Positions 35,308 to 43,787 of a stretch of 64,000 nucleotides of DNA are shown one piece after another (position 1 is the stretch's first letter; each line of letters begins with the position of its first letter). A model generated the notes under the pieces. That model saw only the letters and a list, made by a program, of their open reading frames with translations. It was not told the origin of the DNA and made no database searches. Position numbers and translations under genes: made by a program. The stretch comes from Burkholderiales bacterium (GTDB taxonomy: Bacteria > Pseudomonadota > Gammaproteobacteria > Burkholderiales > JAEUOS01): positions 1-64,000 of the forward strand of contig JAEUOR010000002.1 in assembly GCA_016790635.1 (NCBI GenBank), read 5' to 3'.

Positions 35308-35334
35308 GGTTATCCACAACGACGGTGGATAACC
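35308..35334. promoter_or_regulatory. Head-to-head DnaA-box pair between exbB and xseA
   Basis: GGTTATCCAC (35308-35317) and GTGGATAACC (35325-35334) form a perfect 10-bp inverted repeat with a 7-base spacer. The plus-strand arm reads TTATCCACA (35310-35318), the classical DnaA box. The minus-strand arm reads TTATCCACC, one base off. It lies 68 bases before the exbB start and 105 before the xseA start. DnaA could act as a regulator of either gene; no AT-rich unwinding element is seen, so it is not an origin. Confidence 0.6.
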
Positions 35335-35438
35335 CTGTTGAGAAACGCTCTGCCGGTCCGCCGCATGCCTTGTGCGACAACGATCTGCGGTTGTCTGCCC
35401 GCGCATTGGGCGGTCCGCATGCGGGAGCGCGCGAGTTC

Positions 35439-36788
35439 ATGTTGAGTCGTCCCACCGACCCCGTAGCGGTAGGCAGCATGGCCGGCGGGACGTCGCGTGC
35501 CATGAGCGTGGCCGAACTCAACCGGACGGCACGCAGTCTGCTCGAGAGGGGCCTGCCGTTGGTGCAGGTGGCCGGCGAAGTGTCCGGCGTGGCGCGCCCC
35601 TCCTCGGGGCATGTGTATTTTTCGCTCAAGGACGGGCAGGCGCAGGTGCGCTGCGTCCTCTGGAAGGGGCGAGCTGCGGCGCAGTCGTTCCTGCCACGCG
35701 ATGGCGACGCCGTCGAGGTACGGGCCGGCGTGACCCTGTTCGAAGCGCGTGGTGACTACCAGCTCAATGTCGAGTCGGTGCGCCGCGCCGGGGCAGGCGC
35801 TCTCTACGAGGCTTTCGTCCGTCTCAAGGAGCGTCTCGGCCATGAGGGATTGTTCGACGCCTCGCGCAAGCGCGCGCTGCCCGTTTTTCCGCGCGCGATC
35901 GGGATTGTTACCTCGCCCGACGCAGCGGCCTTGCGTGATGTGGTCACCACGCTTAAGCGCCGCGCGCCGATGATCCCCCTGGTGCTCTACCCGGTTCCGG
36001 TGCAGGGCGAGCGGGCGGCGCCCGCGATCGCCGCGGCGCTGGCCGAGGCGAATCGGCGTGCCGATGTCGATCTGCTGCTCGTTTGTCGCGGTGGCGGCAG
36101 TATCGAGGACCTGTGGGCATTCAACGAAGAGATCGTGGCGCGCGCGGTCGTGGCAAGCAGTCTTCCGGTGGTGTCAGGGGTCGGCCACGAGACCGATTTC
36201 ACGATCTGCGATTTCGCCGCCGACTTGCGGGCGGCGACACCGACCGCGGCCGCCGAACTGTGCGCTCCGGCCGCGACGGAACTGCTTGCCCGACTGGCCG
36301 GCGGCGCGCTTGCGCTGGCGCGCGCTGCGGCCGACCGGGTGGCGACCTTGCGCCAACGCCTGGACTGGTCCACGCGCGAGCTGGTCGCACCGCAGGTGCG
36401 GCTCGAGGCGCAGAAAAAGCATCTCGAATACCTGGCGCGGCGCCTGGCGAGCGCCGCGCAGCTGCGCTTGTCCGCGATGGCCGCGCGCGCCGATCGCGTC
36501 GCCGCTGCCTTGCGCGCCCCGGACTCCGCGCGCTGGCGCGAGCGACTGGCGGGTCAACGACGCAGCCTGGCGTTCGCGGCGCGAGCCGAAGGCACGGAGC
36601 GCGCGCGCAGACTGGCGGCGCTGAAGGACGCGCTGGGACATCTCGACCCGCAGCGGGTGCTCTTGCGCGGCTACAGCCTGGTGCGCGATGCAGAGGGCCG
36701 CCTGGTGCGTGACGCGGCGCTGCTGGCAACGGGCGACCTCCTGGCGATCGATTTTGCCAATGGCAGTGCGAAGGCGCGGGTCGAATAA
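35439..36788 (+). CDS. xseA: Exodeoxyribonuclease VII large subunit
   Basis: A 449-residue nuclease subunit that degrades single-stranded DNA with the small subunit XseB. The N-terminal OB-fold domain has VAELNRTARSLLE and GEVSGVARPSSGHVYFSLKD. The catalytic core includes GIVTSPDAAALRDV, GGGSIEDLWAFN, SLPVVSGVGHETDFTI and ATPTAAAEL. A long Arg/Ala-rich coiled region (310-420) ends in QRVLLRGYSLV. ATG 35439 gives the usual length of about 450; more upstream starts would enter the DnaA-box region. No xseB is next to it. Divergent from exbB. Confidence 0.94.
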   Translation: MLSRPTDPVAVGSMAGGTSRAMSVAELNRTARSLLERGLPLVQVAGEVSGVARPSSGHVYFSLKDGQAQVRCVLWKGRAAAQSFLPRDGDAVEVRAGVTLFEARGDYQLNVESVRRAGAGALYEAFVRLKERLGHEGLFDASRKRALPVFPRAIGIVTSPDAAALRDVVTTLKRRAPMIPLVLYPVPVQGERAAPAIAAALAEANRRADVDLLLVCRGGGSIEDLWAFNEEIVARAVVASSLPVVSGVGHETDFTICDFAADLRAATPTAAAELCAPAATELLARLAGGALALARAAADRVATLRQRLDWSTRELVAPQVRLEAQKKHLEYLARRLASAAQLRLSAMAARADRVAAALRAPDSARWRERLAGQRRSLAFAARAEGTERARRLAALKDALGHLDPQRVLLRGYSLVRDAEGRLVRDAALLATGDLLAIDFANGSAKARVE

Positions 36789-36805
36789 CCCCTCTGCCAT
36801 CGGGT

Positions 36806-36834
36806 TTGCCGCGCCGCGCGGGCTGCCCTACAAT
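36806..36834 (+). promoter_or_regulatory. sodB promoter
   Basis: TTGCCG (36806-36811) and TACAAT (36829-36834) are separated by exactly 17 bases. Transcription would start near 36841, 59 bases before ATG 36900. It is the best sigma70-like match in the window. The leader contains CCGGCCGGCGTACCGGCC, an imperfect hairpin that could affect mRNA stability. Confidence 0.6.
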
Positions 36835-36899
36835 CGCGCTCCTGCCGGCCGGCGTACCGGCCAGGCTTCAACTCAACACCCGCTCCCGGAGAATCCGCG

Positions 36900-37478
36900 A
36901 TGGAACACAAGCTTCCCGAATTGCCCTACGCGCTGGATGCGCTCAGCCCGCACATCTCGAAAGAGACACTCGAGTTCCACTACGGCAAGCACCACCAGAC
37001 CTACATCACCAATCTCAACAACCTGATCAAGGGCACTGAATTCGAGAACATGAGCCTGGAGGACATCGTGCGCAAGTCCTCCGGCGGCATGTTCAACAAC
37101 GCCGCGCAGGTGTGGAACCATACCTTCTACTGGATGGGCCTGTCCCCCAAGGGCGGCGGCGAGCCGTCCGGCGCGCTGGCCGCAGCGATCAACGCCAAGT
37201 GGGGCAGTTTTGCCAAGTTCAAGGAAGAGTTCACCAAGGTGAGCGTCGGCACCTTCGGTTCGGGCTGGGGCTGGCTGGTGAAGAAGGCCGACGGCTCGCT
37301 CGACCTGGCGTCGACCTCGAACGCCGCTACGCCGCTGACCGGTGCCGACAAGCCGCTGCTCACCTGCGACGTGTGGGAGCACGCCTACTACATCGACTAC
37401 CGCAACGCGCGTCCCAAGTACGTCGAAGCGTTCTGGAATCTGGTCAACTGGGACTTTGTGGCGAAGAATTTCGCCTGA
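36900..37478 (+). CDS. sodB: Superoxide dismutase, iron type
   Basis: A 192-residue cytoplasmic superoxide dismutase. Metal ligands are in the N-terminal [12 protein letters not shown] (His27), HTFYW (His74), and [11 protein letters not shown] (Asp157, His161). [14 protein letters not shown] and GSGWGWLV are typical of iron enzymes. A sigma70-type promoter lies 66 bases upstream and a hairpin follows the stop, so it is monocistronic. It removes superoxide made by aerobic metabolism and may protect the iron-sulfur fumarase encoded nearby. Confidence 0.96.
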   Translation: MEHKLPELPYALDALSPHISKETLEFHYGKHHQTYITNLNNLIKGTEFENMSLEDIVRKSSGGMFNNAAQVWNHTFYWMGLSPKGGGEPSGALAAAINAKWGSFAKFKEEFTKVSVGTFGSGWGWLVKKADGSLDLASTSNAATPLTGADKPLLTCDVWEHAYYIDYRNARPKYVEAFWNLVNWDFVAKNFA

Positions 37479-37500
37479 CGACCGGCCGCCTGCCGGTCGT
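37478..37500 (+). terminator. Hairpin after sodB
   Basis: ACGACCGGC (37478-37486) pairs with GCCGGTCGT (37492-37500) around CGCCT, a perfect 9-bp stem starting at the last base of the stop codon. It is followed by TGCAACG and not by a T-run, so it is a terminator-like or stabilising hairpin. Confidence 0.5.
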
Positions 37501-37629
37501 TGCAACGCGCCCGTCGCGCCGGCTGCCCCATCGTTGGAGGGGACCGAGCGCGGCGCGCGACCCTGATGGGTCGGGATCGCGCGGCCTGCGGGGTGCGCCC
37601 GACGGGCTTCTGACCTGACTGCCTAGGCC

Positions 37630-38655
37630 ATGTCCCAGAAGCCCAAGCGAATCAATCTCGCCCTGCAGGGCGGCGGTGCCCACGGCGCGTTCACCTGGGG
37701 CGTGCTCGATCGCCTGCTCGAGGACGGCCGGCTGGCATTCGACGGCCTGTGCGGCACCAGCGCGGGCGCGATGAACGCGGTGGTCTGCGCCCATGGCATG
37801 CAGCGCGGCGGGCGCGATGGGGCGCGTGCCGCACTCGAGGAGTTCTGGCGCAGGGTTGCAGCCGCCGGCGCGGTCTTCAGCCCGGTGCGCGGATTGCCCT
37901 TTGACGCGCTCTTCGGCGGGGCCTGGCGCGCCGCCAGCCATGCCGCCTTCGACACGCTGACGCGCAGTTTTTCGCCCTATCAGTTGAATCCGCTCAACTT
38001 CAACCCGCTGCGCCAGGTGCTGGAGGCGGTGGTTGATTTCGATGCTCTCAAGGCCTGTGACTGCGTCGAACTCTTCGTCTGTGCGACCAATGTCCGCAGC
38101 GGCAAGCCGCGCATATTCCGCAACCGTGAGGTCAGCGCGGATGCCGTGCTCGCGTCGGCCTGTCTGCCCTACCTGTTCCAGGCGGTCGAGATCGACGGCG
38201 AGGCCTACTGGGACGGCGGCTACATCGGCAACCCGGCCATCTATCCGCTGATCTACGAGACCCGCACGCGCGACATCCTGGTCGTGCACATCAATCCGAT
38301 CGCGGTTAAGGAGGTACCGCGCACCGCGGCGGAGATCCTCGACCGCGTCAACGAGATCTCCTTCAATTCCTCCCTGGTGCGCGAGATGCGCGCCATCGCC
38401 TTCGTGCAGAAGCTCATCGACGATGGCTGGATCAAGGACCAGCACAAGTCCCAACTCAGGAAGCTGCGCATGCATGCGCTGTCGGCAGACGAGGATCTGG
38501 CCCACCTGGGGCTGGACACCAAGCTCGATGCGTCCTGGGACAACCTGGTCGCGCTGCGCGACAAGGGGCGTGCGCGCGCCGACCTGTGGCTTGCCGCCAA
38601 TCACGCGGCCGTGGGCCGCAGCGCGACGGTCGACCTGCGCGCGGCCTACCTGTGA
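37630..38655 (+). CDS. Patatin-like phospholipase
   Basis: A 341-residue patatin-domain serine hydrolase. The oxyanion hole is QGGGAHGAF (13-21), the nucleophile elbow GTSAG holds Ser near residue 51, and the catalytic Asp is in DGGY near 197. After the catalytic domain (about 1-210) comes a helical C-terminal region (FVQKLIDDGWIKDQHKSQLRKL) of the bacterial RssA-like group. No signal peptide is seen, so it acts in the cytoplasm or at the inner membrane on phospholipids or acyl esters. It stands alone between sodB and convergent fumarase. Confidence 0.9.
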   Translation: MSQKPKRINLALQGGGAHGAFTWGVLDRLLEDGRLAFDGLCGTSAGAMNAVVCAHGMQRGGRDGARAALEEFWRRVAAAGAVFSPVRGLPFDALFGGAWRAASHAAFDTLTRSFSPYQLNPLNFNPLRQVLEAVVDFDALKACDCVELFVCATNVRSGKPRIFRNREVSADAVLASACLPYLFQAVEIDGEAYWDGGYIGNPAIYPLIYETRTRDILVVHINPIAVKEVPRTAAEILDRVNEISFNSSLVREMRAIAFVQKLIDDGWIKDQHKSQLRKLRMHALSADEDLAHLGLDTKLDASWDNLVALRDKGRARADLWLAANHAAVGRSATVDLRAAYL

Positions 38656-38671
38656 GGCGCGCGCGCCGGTT

Positions 38672-40201
38672 CTAGGCGACCTTGAGGGGAATCTTCAGGT
38701 CGTGGATGCGCGTCTTCCAGGCCTGCGGCCCGGTGACGTGTGCCGAGGTCCCGCCCGAATCGACAGCGACGGTGACCGGCATGTCCTTGACGTCGAATTC
38801 GTAGATCGCCTCCATGCCAAGGTCGGCAAAGGCCACCACCTTGGCGGCCTTGATGGCCTTGGCGACCAGGTAGGCGGCACCGCCGACGGCCATCAGCGAG
38901 GCGCTGCCGTGTTTCTTGATCGATTCGATCGCGACCGGACCGCGCTCGCCCTTGCCGATCATCGCGATGAGCCCGGTCTGGCCCAGCATCACGTCGGTGA
39001 ACTTGTCCATGCGCGTCGCGGTGGTCGGACCAGCCGGGCCGACCACTTCGTCGCGCACCGGATCGACCGGGCCGACGTAGTAGATGACCCGGTTGGTGAA
39101 GTCCACCGGCAGCTTTTCCCCGCGTGAGAGCATGTCGGCGATGCGCTTGTGCGCCGCGTCGCGGCCCGTCAGCATGCGTCCGTTCAGGAGCAGGGTGTCG
39201 CCGGGTTTCCAGGCCGCGACCTCGGCACGGGTCAGCGTGTCCAGATTGACGCGCTTGCTCTTCTCGACGTCCGGAGTCCAGTTGACCTTCGGCCAGTCGT
39301 CCAGGGAAGGCGGATCGAACACCGCCGGGCCGGAACCGTCGAGCACGAAATGCACATGGCGGGTCGCGGCGCAATTCGGGATCATCGCGACCGGCTTGGA
39401 GGCGGCATGGGTCGGATACTGCGCAATCTTCACGTCCAGAACGGTGGTCAGACCCCCGAGGCCCTGCGCGCCGATGCCCAGCGCGTTGACTTTCTCGTAG
39501 AGCTCGATGCGCAACTCCTCTGCCTTGTCGGCAGGGCCGCGGGCCAGCAGCTCGTGCATGTCGATCGGTTCCATGAGGACTTCCTTGGCCATCAGCATGG
39601 CCTTCTCGGCGGTGCCGCCGATGCCGATGCCGAGCATGCCGGGCGGGCACCAGCCCGCGCCCATGGTGGGGACGGTCTTGAGCACCCATTCGACCAGGTC
39701 GTCGGAAGGGTTCATCATGATGAACTTGGACTTGTTCTCGCTGCCGCCGCCCTTGGCGGCGACGTTGACATCGACATCGCCGCCGGGCACCACGTCCATG
39801 TGTATCACTGCCGGGGTGTTGTCGCGCGTGTTCTTGCGCGAGAACTGCGGGTCGGACAGCACCGATCCGCGCAACACGTTGTCCGGATGGGTGTACCCGC
39901 GCCGCACGCCTTCATTGACCGCATCGGCGATGCTCCCTGCAAAACCTTCCCACTTCACATCCATGCCGATCTTGAGGAACACGTTGACAATGCCGGTGTC
40001 CTGGCAGATCGGCCGGTGGCCCTGGGCGCTCATGCGGCTGTTGGTGAGTATCTGCGCGATCGCATCGCGCGCTGCCGGCGACTGCTCGCGTTCATAGGCG
40101 CGGGCGAGATGGGCGATGTAGTCCTTGGGGTGGTAGTAGCTGATGAACTGCAGCGCGTCGGCGATCGAGGCGACGAAGTCGGAATAGCGGATGGTGGCCA
40201 T
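38672..40201 (-). CDS. fumA: Fumarate hydratase class I (4Fe-4S)
   Basis: A 509-residue oxygen-sensitive fumarase that interconverts fumarate and malate. The N-terminal alpha domain has GHRPICQDTGIV with the first cluster Cys, PPGMLGIGIGGT with WCPPG Cys, and PNCAATRH with the third. The C-terminal beta domain (from about 345) includes GRDAAHKR, YYVGPVD and AVDSGGTS. Domains alpha and beta are joined in one chain as in FumA/FumB. ATG 40201 gives the normal length; an upstream frame extension overlaps the divergent gene. On the minus strand TAGAAT (40239-40234) gives a plausible -10 box and 26-base leader. Confidence 0.96.
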   Translation of the reverse strand: MATIRYSDFVASIADALQFISYYHPKDYIAHLARAYEREQSPAARDAIAQILTNSRMSAQGHRPICQDTGIVNVFLKIGMDVKWEGFAGSIADAVNEGVRRGYTHPDNVLRGSVLSDPQFSRKNTRDNTPAVIHMDVVPGGDVDVNVAAKGGGSENKSKFIMMNPSDDLVEWVLKTVPTMGAGWCPPGMLGIGIGGTAEKAMLMAKEVLMEPIDMHELLARGPADKAEELRIELYEKVNALGIGAQGLGGLTTVLDVKIAQYPTHAASKPVAMIPNCAATRHVHFVLDGSGPAVFDPPSLDDWPKVNWTPDVEKSKRVNLDTLTRAEVAAWKPGDTLLLNGRMLTGRDAAHKRIADMLSRGEKLPVDFTNRVIYYVGPVDPVRDEVVGPAGPTTATRMDKFTDVMLGQTGLIAMIGKGERGPVAIESIKKHGSASLMAVGGAAYLVAKAIKAAKVVAFADLGMEAIYEFDVKDMPVTVAVDSGGTSAHVTGPQAWKTRIHDLKIPLKVA

Positions 40202-40233
40202 GAGCGGGCGTCGGTTGCCGTTAAACTCGATCG

Positions 40234-40239
40234 ATTCTA
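40234..40239 (-). promoter_or_regulatory. -10 box TAGAAT of the fumarase gene
   Basis: On the minus strand TAGAAT at 40239-40234 would start transcription near 40227, 26 bases before ATG 40201. The 94-base space to the divergent glycosyltransferase must also hold that gene's promoter. No matching -35 box is clear. Confidence 0.4.
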
Positions 40240-40295
40240 CGCCAGCGCAATTGCATGCATTCGACCCCGACACCTGCGCGCCAGCCCAAGGCAAC

Positions 40296-42122
40296 ATGCT
40301 CGGCCGCCTGATCGGCGTCCTGCGGGGTGCACGCGCCGCGCCCGCCGCGAGGGCCTGGGCTTTCGCGCCGGCGGATCTGCCTGCGACCGACACAGTCGCG
40401 CTTGAACTCGCTCTGGGTGCGGCGCTGGCGGGCTACGAGCATTACCTGCAGGGCGAATCCGGAGGCGCAGAGCGGGAGTTCACTTCCGCACGGGCGCATG
40501 ATCCGCAACAACGGATCGCGCTGCACTTCCTGAATCGCGGCCGCGAGCATCTCAACGGCAACGCGCCGGACGCCGCCGAGCCCTGCCTCATGCTTGCGCA
40601 CCTGCTGGTGCCGGGCGCCGCGTTGCCGCTCGAGATGCTCGGCTTCCAGGCCTACCTGGCAGGCGATGTCGCGGCTTGCCGGAACTGGTATGACCGTGCG
40701 CTCGAGTGTGCGAGTGCCGACGAACGCGGCGCCCTGGCCTTGAACCGGCTCGTGCTGACCGTGCCGCAGATCGCAGCCAGCAGCGCGGAAATCGCCGCCT
40801 GGCGGGCCGGGTTCGAGGCTGACCTCGGGCGCATGCTTGCGAACCCGCCGATCGTGGAGGATCTGCTCTCCGGGCTGCGCCGGCCGCCCTTTTTCCTGGC
40901 TTACCAGGGCTTCGATGAGCGGCCGCTGCTCGAAAAGGTGGCGCAACTCCTTCTGCGCATCGACCCGCGCCTTGCCCATGCCGCTGCGCACGCAGGCAAC
41001 CCCGAGCCCTTGCACGGGCGCCGCATTCGTCTGGGTCTGATATCGCTGCACCTGGGTCGCCACTCGGTCGGCTTGTGGTACCGCGACCTCTTCCGGTTAC
41101 TGATCGAATCGCGGCAATTCGAGGTGACCCTGATCACCGACGACGCGGAAGCCGATGCGGGACTCAAGGCGGCGGCGGTCGCGCACGGCACGCATGTGCG
41201 GATTCCGGCCGATCTTGTCATCGCGCGCGAGGCCATCGCGGCGCGCCGTTGCGACATCCTCATCTACACCGATGTCGCGCTGCACGTGTTGCCCTACCTG
41301 TTGTCGTTTGCGCGCCTCGCGCCGCTGCAGGCGCTCCTGGTGGGTCATCCTGCCACGTCCGGCGTGCCCGCTGTCGATTGGTTCATCAGCAACGTCCACC
41401 AGGACCAGGTCGGCGCCGCTGCCCACTACAGCGAAAAATTGGCGCGGCTGCCCGTGATTCCGGCCTATGTGGCAAAGAACCCGGCGCCCACGCGACGCTC
41501 GCGCGCCTCGTTGGGGATGGACGACGGCAGGCACTACTACCTGTGCCCGGTCATGCTGCAGAAGATCCATCCGGACTTCGACGCGGCGCTGGCGGGCATC
41601 CTGGCGCGCGACCCGCAGGCACACATCATGTTTTTTTCCGACCGCACCCGCCCGCTCTGGCAGGAGCGGCTCGAAGAGCGCTTCGCGCGTGTGCTGGGCG
41701 ATGCCGCGCGACGCATCATTTTTCGACCTTTCGTGCCCAAGGACGAGTTCCTGGCACTGCTCGACGCCGCCGATTGCGTTCTCGACCCGCCGCACTTCAC
41801 AGGCGGAGTGACTACCTACATGGCGTTTTCCCTGGGCTGCCCGGTGATCACACTGCCCGGAGCGCTGTTCCGCTCGCGCATGACCAGCGGGATGCTGGCG
41901 CAGGCCGGAGTCGAGGACACCGTCGCTGCCTCGCTGGATCAGTATGTGGAACTGGCGACGACCTACGCTGCCGACCCGGCGCGTCGCAGCGCGACGCGCG
42001 AGCGGCTCCAGGCCGCCGCGGACCGCTTGTTCGCCACCCCACAGGCCGTTTCCGCTCTGGCCGACTGGATCGAGACGGTCGTGGCATCATCGGTCGATCA
42101 AACCCTCGGGAGAAGCACTTGA
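40296..42122 (+). CDS. SPINDLY/OGT-like glycosyltransferase (GT41 family) with short helical repeat region
   Basis: A 608-residue protein. Residues 1-230 are helical with TPR-like units (ALAGYEHYLQGESGGAEREF, CRNWYDRALECASADERG). Residues 250-600 are the GT41 double-Rossmann transferase seen in O-GlcNAc transferase and SPINDLY. LISLHLGRHSVGLWYRDL is the H-loop region, LVGHPATSGVP the acceptor side, and FRPFVPKDEFLALLDAADCVLDPPHFTGG the nucleotide-sugar site. CPVITLPGALFRSRMTSGML near 555 closes it. Bacterial GT41 enzymes glycosylate proteins or act in O-antigen-like paths. ATG 40296 has AAGG before it; an earlier frame start overlaps fumarase. Its stop overlaps the next start as TTGA. Confidence 0.82.
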   Translation: MLGRLIGVLRGARAAPAARAWAFAPADLPATDTVALELALGAALAGYEHYLQGESGGAEREFTSARAHDPQQRIALHFLNRGREHLNGNAPDAAEPCLMLAHLLVPGAALPLEMLGFQAYLAGDVAACRNWYDRALECASADERGALALNRLVLTVPQIAASSAEIAAWRAGFEADLGRMLANPPIVEDLLSGLRRPPFFLAYQGFDERPLLEKVAQLLLRIDPRLAHAAAHAGNPEPLHGRRIRLGLISLHLGRHSVGLWYRDLFRLLIESRQFEVTLITDDAEADAGLKAAAVAHGTHVRIPADLVIAREAIAARRCDILIYTDVALHVLPYLLSFARLAPLQALLVGHPATSGVPAVDWFISNVHQDQVGAAAHYSEKLARLPVIPAYVAKNPAPTRRSRASLGMDDGRHYYLCPVMLQKIHPDFDAALAGILARDPQAHIMFFSDRTRPLWQERLEERFARVLGDAARRIIFRPFVPKDEFLALLDAADCVLDPPHFTGGVTTYMAFSLGCPVITLPGALFRSRMTSGMLAQAGVEDTVAASLDQYVELATTYAADPARRSATRERLQAAADRLFATPQAVSALADWIETVVASSVDQTLGRST

Positions 42123-42550
42123 CGACTGCTGCTGCGCTGGTGCCGGGCGTTCGCGCCAGCAAGTCCATCGTTGTTGCTGAGGAGCACACCGCGCCGCACG
42201 TGGGCAGCGGTCAGGTCCGGGTGCTGGCGACACCGGTGCTGATCAACCTCTTCGAGGCGGCGGCGCTGGCCGCGGCGGAGGGCTTCGTACCGGCCGGCCG
42301 CCAGACCGTCGGCACGCTGCTATCGATGCGCCATCTGGCAGCGACTCCGGTCGGCATGCGCGTCGAGGCCCATGCCGAGGTGATCGCCGTCGAGGGGCGC
42401 CTGATCCGTTTCCGCGTCTGGGCCGAGGATGAAGTCGAGCCGATCGGCGAGGGTGTTCACGAACGCATCATGATCGGGTTGGACGGGTTCGACACGCGCA
42501 TGGGCGCCAAGATCCTGCGCCGCGTGCCCAGCGTGCGCAAAAGCGATTGA
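42119..42550 (+). CDS. FlK-like hotdog-fold thioesterase
   Basis: A 143-residue hotdog protein resembling fluoroacetyl-CoA thioesterase FlK. The pattern is VLATPVLINLFEAAALAA (catalytic Thr and Glu), TVGTLLSMRHLAATPVGM (catalytic His) and IGEGVHERIMIG. FlK-type enzymes hydrolyse short acyl-CoAs; fluoro-specific residues cannot be judged here. The likely start is TTG 42119, which overlaps the glycosyltransferase TGA as TTGA and has GGGAGA upstream; GTG 42140 is an alternative. It is convergent with the ketosynthase, 7 bases apart. Its probable work is removing unwanted acyl-CoA or feeding free acids. Confidence 0.78.
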   Translation: MTTAAALVPGVRASKSIVVAEEHTAPHVGSGQVRVLATPVLINLFEAAALAAAEGFVPAGRQTVGTLLSMRHLAATPVGMRVEAHAEVIAVEGRLIRFRVWAEDEVEPIGEGVHERIMIGLDGFDTRMGAKILRRVPSVRKSD

Positions 42551-42557
42551 GCCGGGA

Positions 42558-43787
42558 CTAGGCCGCGGCGGCGATCAGAACCGCGTTGACCCCGCCAAAA
42601 CCGAACGAGTTCGACATGACCGCGCGCGCGTCGGGCAGATCGCGCGCCGCGAGCGCCACGTAGTCGAGGTCGCACTCGGGGTCGCGCTGCCACAGGTGCG
42701 CGGTCGGCGGCGCGACGCGCCGGCGCAGTGCCATCAGCGCAGCCAGGAATTCCAGCGCCCCCGTCGCGCCCATCAGGTGGCCATGCAGGGCCTTGGTGGC
42801 GCTGACTGCGATTGCGTCCGCATGAGCTTCGAATACCGCGCGGATGGCGCGCGTCTCGACGACATCGCCGACCTTGGTGCCGGTGCCGTGACTGTTGATG
42901 TGCGCGATGGCCGATGGCGCCATGCCGGCGTCGGTCAGCGCCATGCGCATCGCGCGTGCCTGGCCGCCGGCGTCCGGCTGGGTGATGTGGCTGGCATCGC
43001 TGGTGTTGCCGTAGCCCGCCACCACCGCCCACGGCGTGGCGCCGCGCGCTGCGGCCATGTCTTCACGCTCGAGCACCACTGCGGCCGCTCCCTCGCCCAG
43101 CAGGAAGCCGGCGCGGTCGCGCGCGAACGGTCGGCAGGAGGTTTCAGGCCGTTCGCCATCCGCGCGCGCGATGGTGCCGAGCGATTCCCAGGCCTTGATC
43201 ACGCCGCGGGTCAACAGTGCCTCGGATCCGCCGGCGATCGCCCGGTCGACGACGCCGGCGCGAATCGCGCGTGCCGCCTCGCCGATGGCAACCGCTGACG
43301 ACGAGCAGGCCAGGTTGAAGGTATAGGTAGGTCCGAGGACGCCGAACTCGATGCCGATCTGCCCGGCCGCGGCGTTGTTCATGGTCTTGACGATGGTCGA
43401 GGGCTTGAGCCGCGCCGCCCCGGCGACAAGCAGGTCCTCGTACGCCGACTCCAGGGTGGCAGCACCGCCCATGCCGGTGCCCCAGTAGACACCGGCGCGT
43501 TCGCCGTCAAGGGTGCGCAGGTCGAGCGCCGCGTCGCGCACCGCACTGCGCGCGGCGATCAGCGCGAACATGCTGGCACGATCCAGGCCGGTCAGCGCGA
43601 TCTTGCTGAATTCCGCGGCGACATCATCTTGGACGATTCCGGCCCAGGGCGTCTGCAGGTCCTTGGCCCATGGCGCGGCGATCCTGCGGATGCCGCTCCT
43701 GCCGCCGGAGAGCGCGTCGAACACCTGCTGCGGGTCGCGCCCCAGCGGGCAGATGACACCCGCGCCGGTGATGACGACGCGCGTCAC
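42558..43787 (-). CDS. Beta-ketoacyl-ACP synthase II-like enzyme (FabF type)
   Basis: A 409-residue thiolase-fold condensing enzyme. The Cys-His-His triad of elongating ketosynthases is complete: Cys161 in NLACSSS, His300 in HGTGT and His337 in LHGHLMGATG, with Lys332. The N-terminal VVITGAGVICPLG is typical. It is preceded by its own ACP gene (overlap of four bases) and not by the usual fabD-fabG-fabH genes, so this is an accessory pair. It would extend an acyl-ACP in a specialised lipid or natural product path. A FlK-like thioesterase converges on it. Confidence 0.9.
   Translation of the reverse strand: MTRVVITGAGVICPLGRDPQQVFDALSGGRSGIRRIAAPWAKDLQTPWAGIVQDDVAAEFSKIALTGLDRASMFALIAARSAVRDAALDLRTLDGERAGVYWGTGMGGAATLESAYEDLLVAGAARLKPSTIVKTMNNAAAGQIGIEFGVLGPTYTFNLACSSSAVAIGEAARAIRAGVVDRAIAGGSEALLTRGVIKAWESLGTIARADGERPETSCRPFARDRAGFLLGEGAAAVVLEREDMAAARGATPWAVVAGYGNTSDASHITQPDAGGQARAMRMALTDAGMAPSAIAHINSHGTGTKVGDVVETRAIRAVFEAHADAIAVSATKALHGHLMGATGALEFLAALMALRRRVAPPTAHLWQRDPECDLDYVALAARDLPDARAVMSNSFGFGGVNAVLIAAAA

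Noticed and set aside
35308-35334. DnaA boxes as a replication origin
   Set aside because: Only two boxes are present, with no AT-rich unwinding element and no dnaA, dnaN or parA nearby. A regulatory site is more likely.
38672-40393. Longer fumarase start overlapping the divergent glycosyltransferase
   Set aside because: The extension is antisense to the neighbouring gene; ATG 40201 has a -10 box at a proper distance and matches family length.
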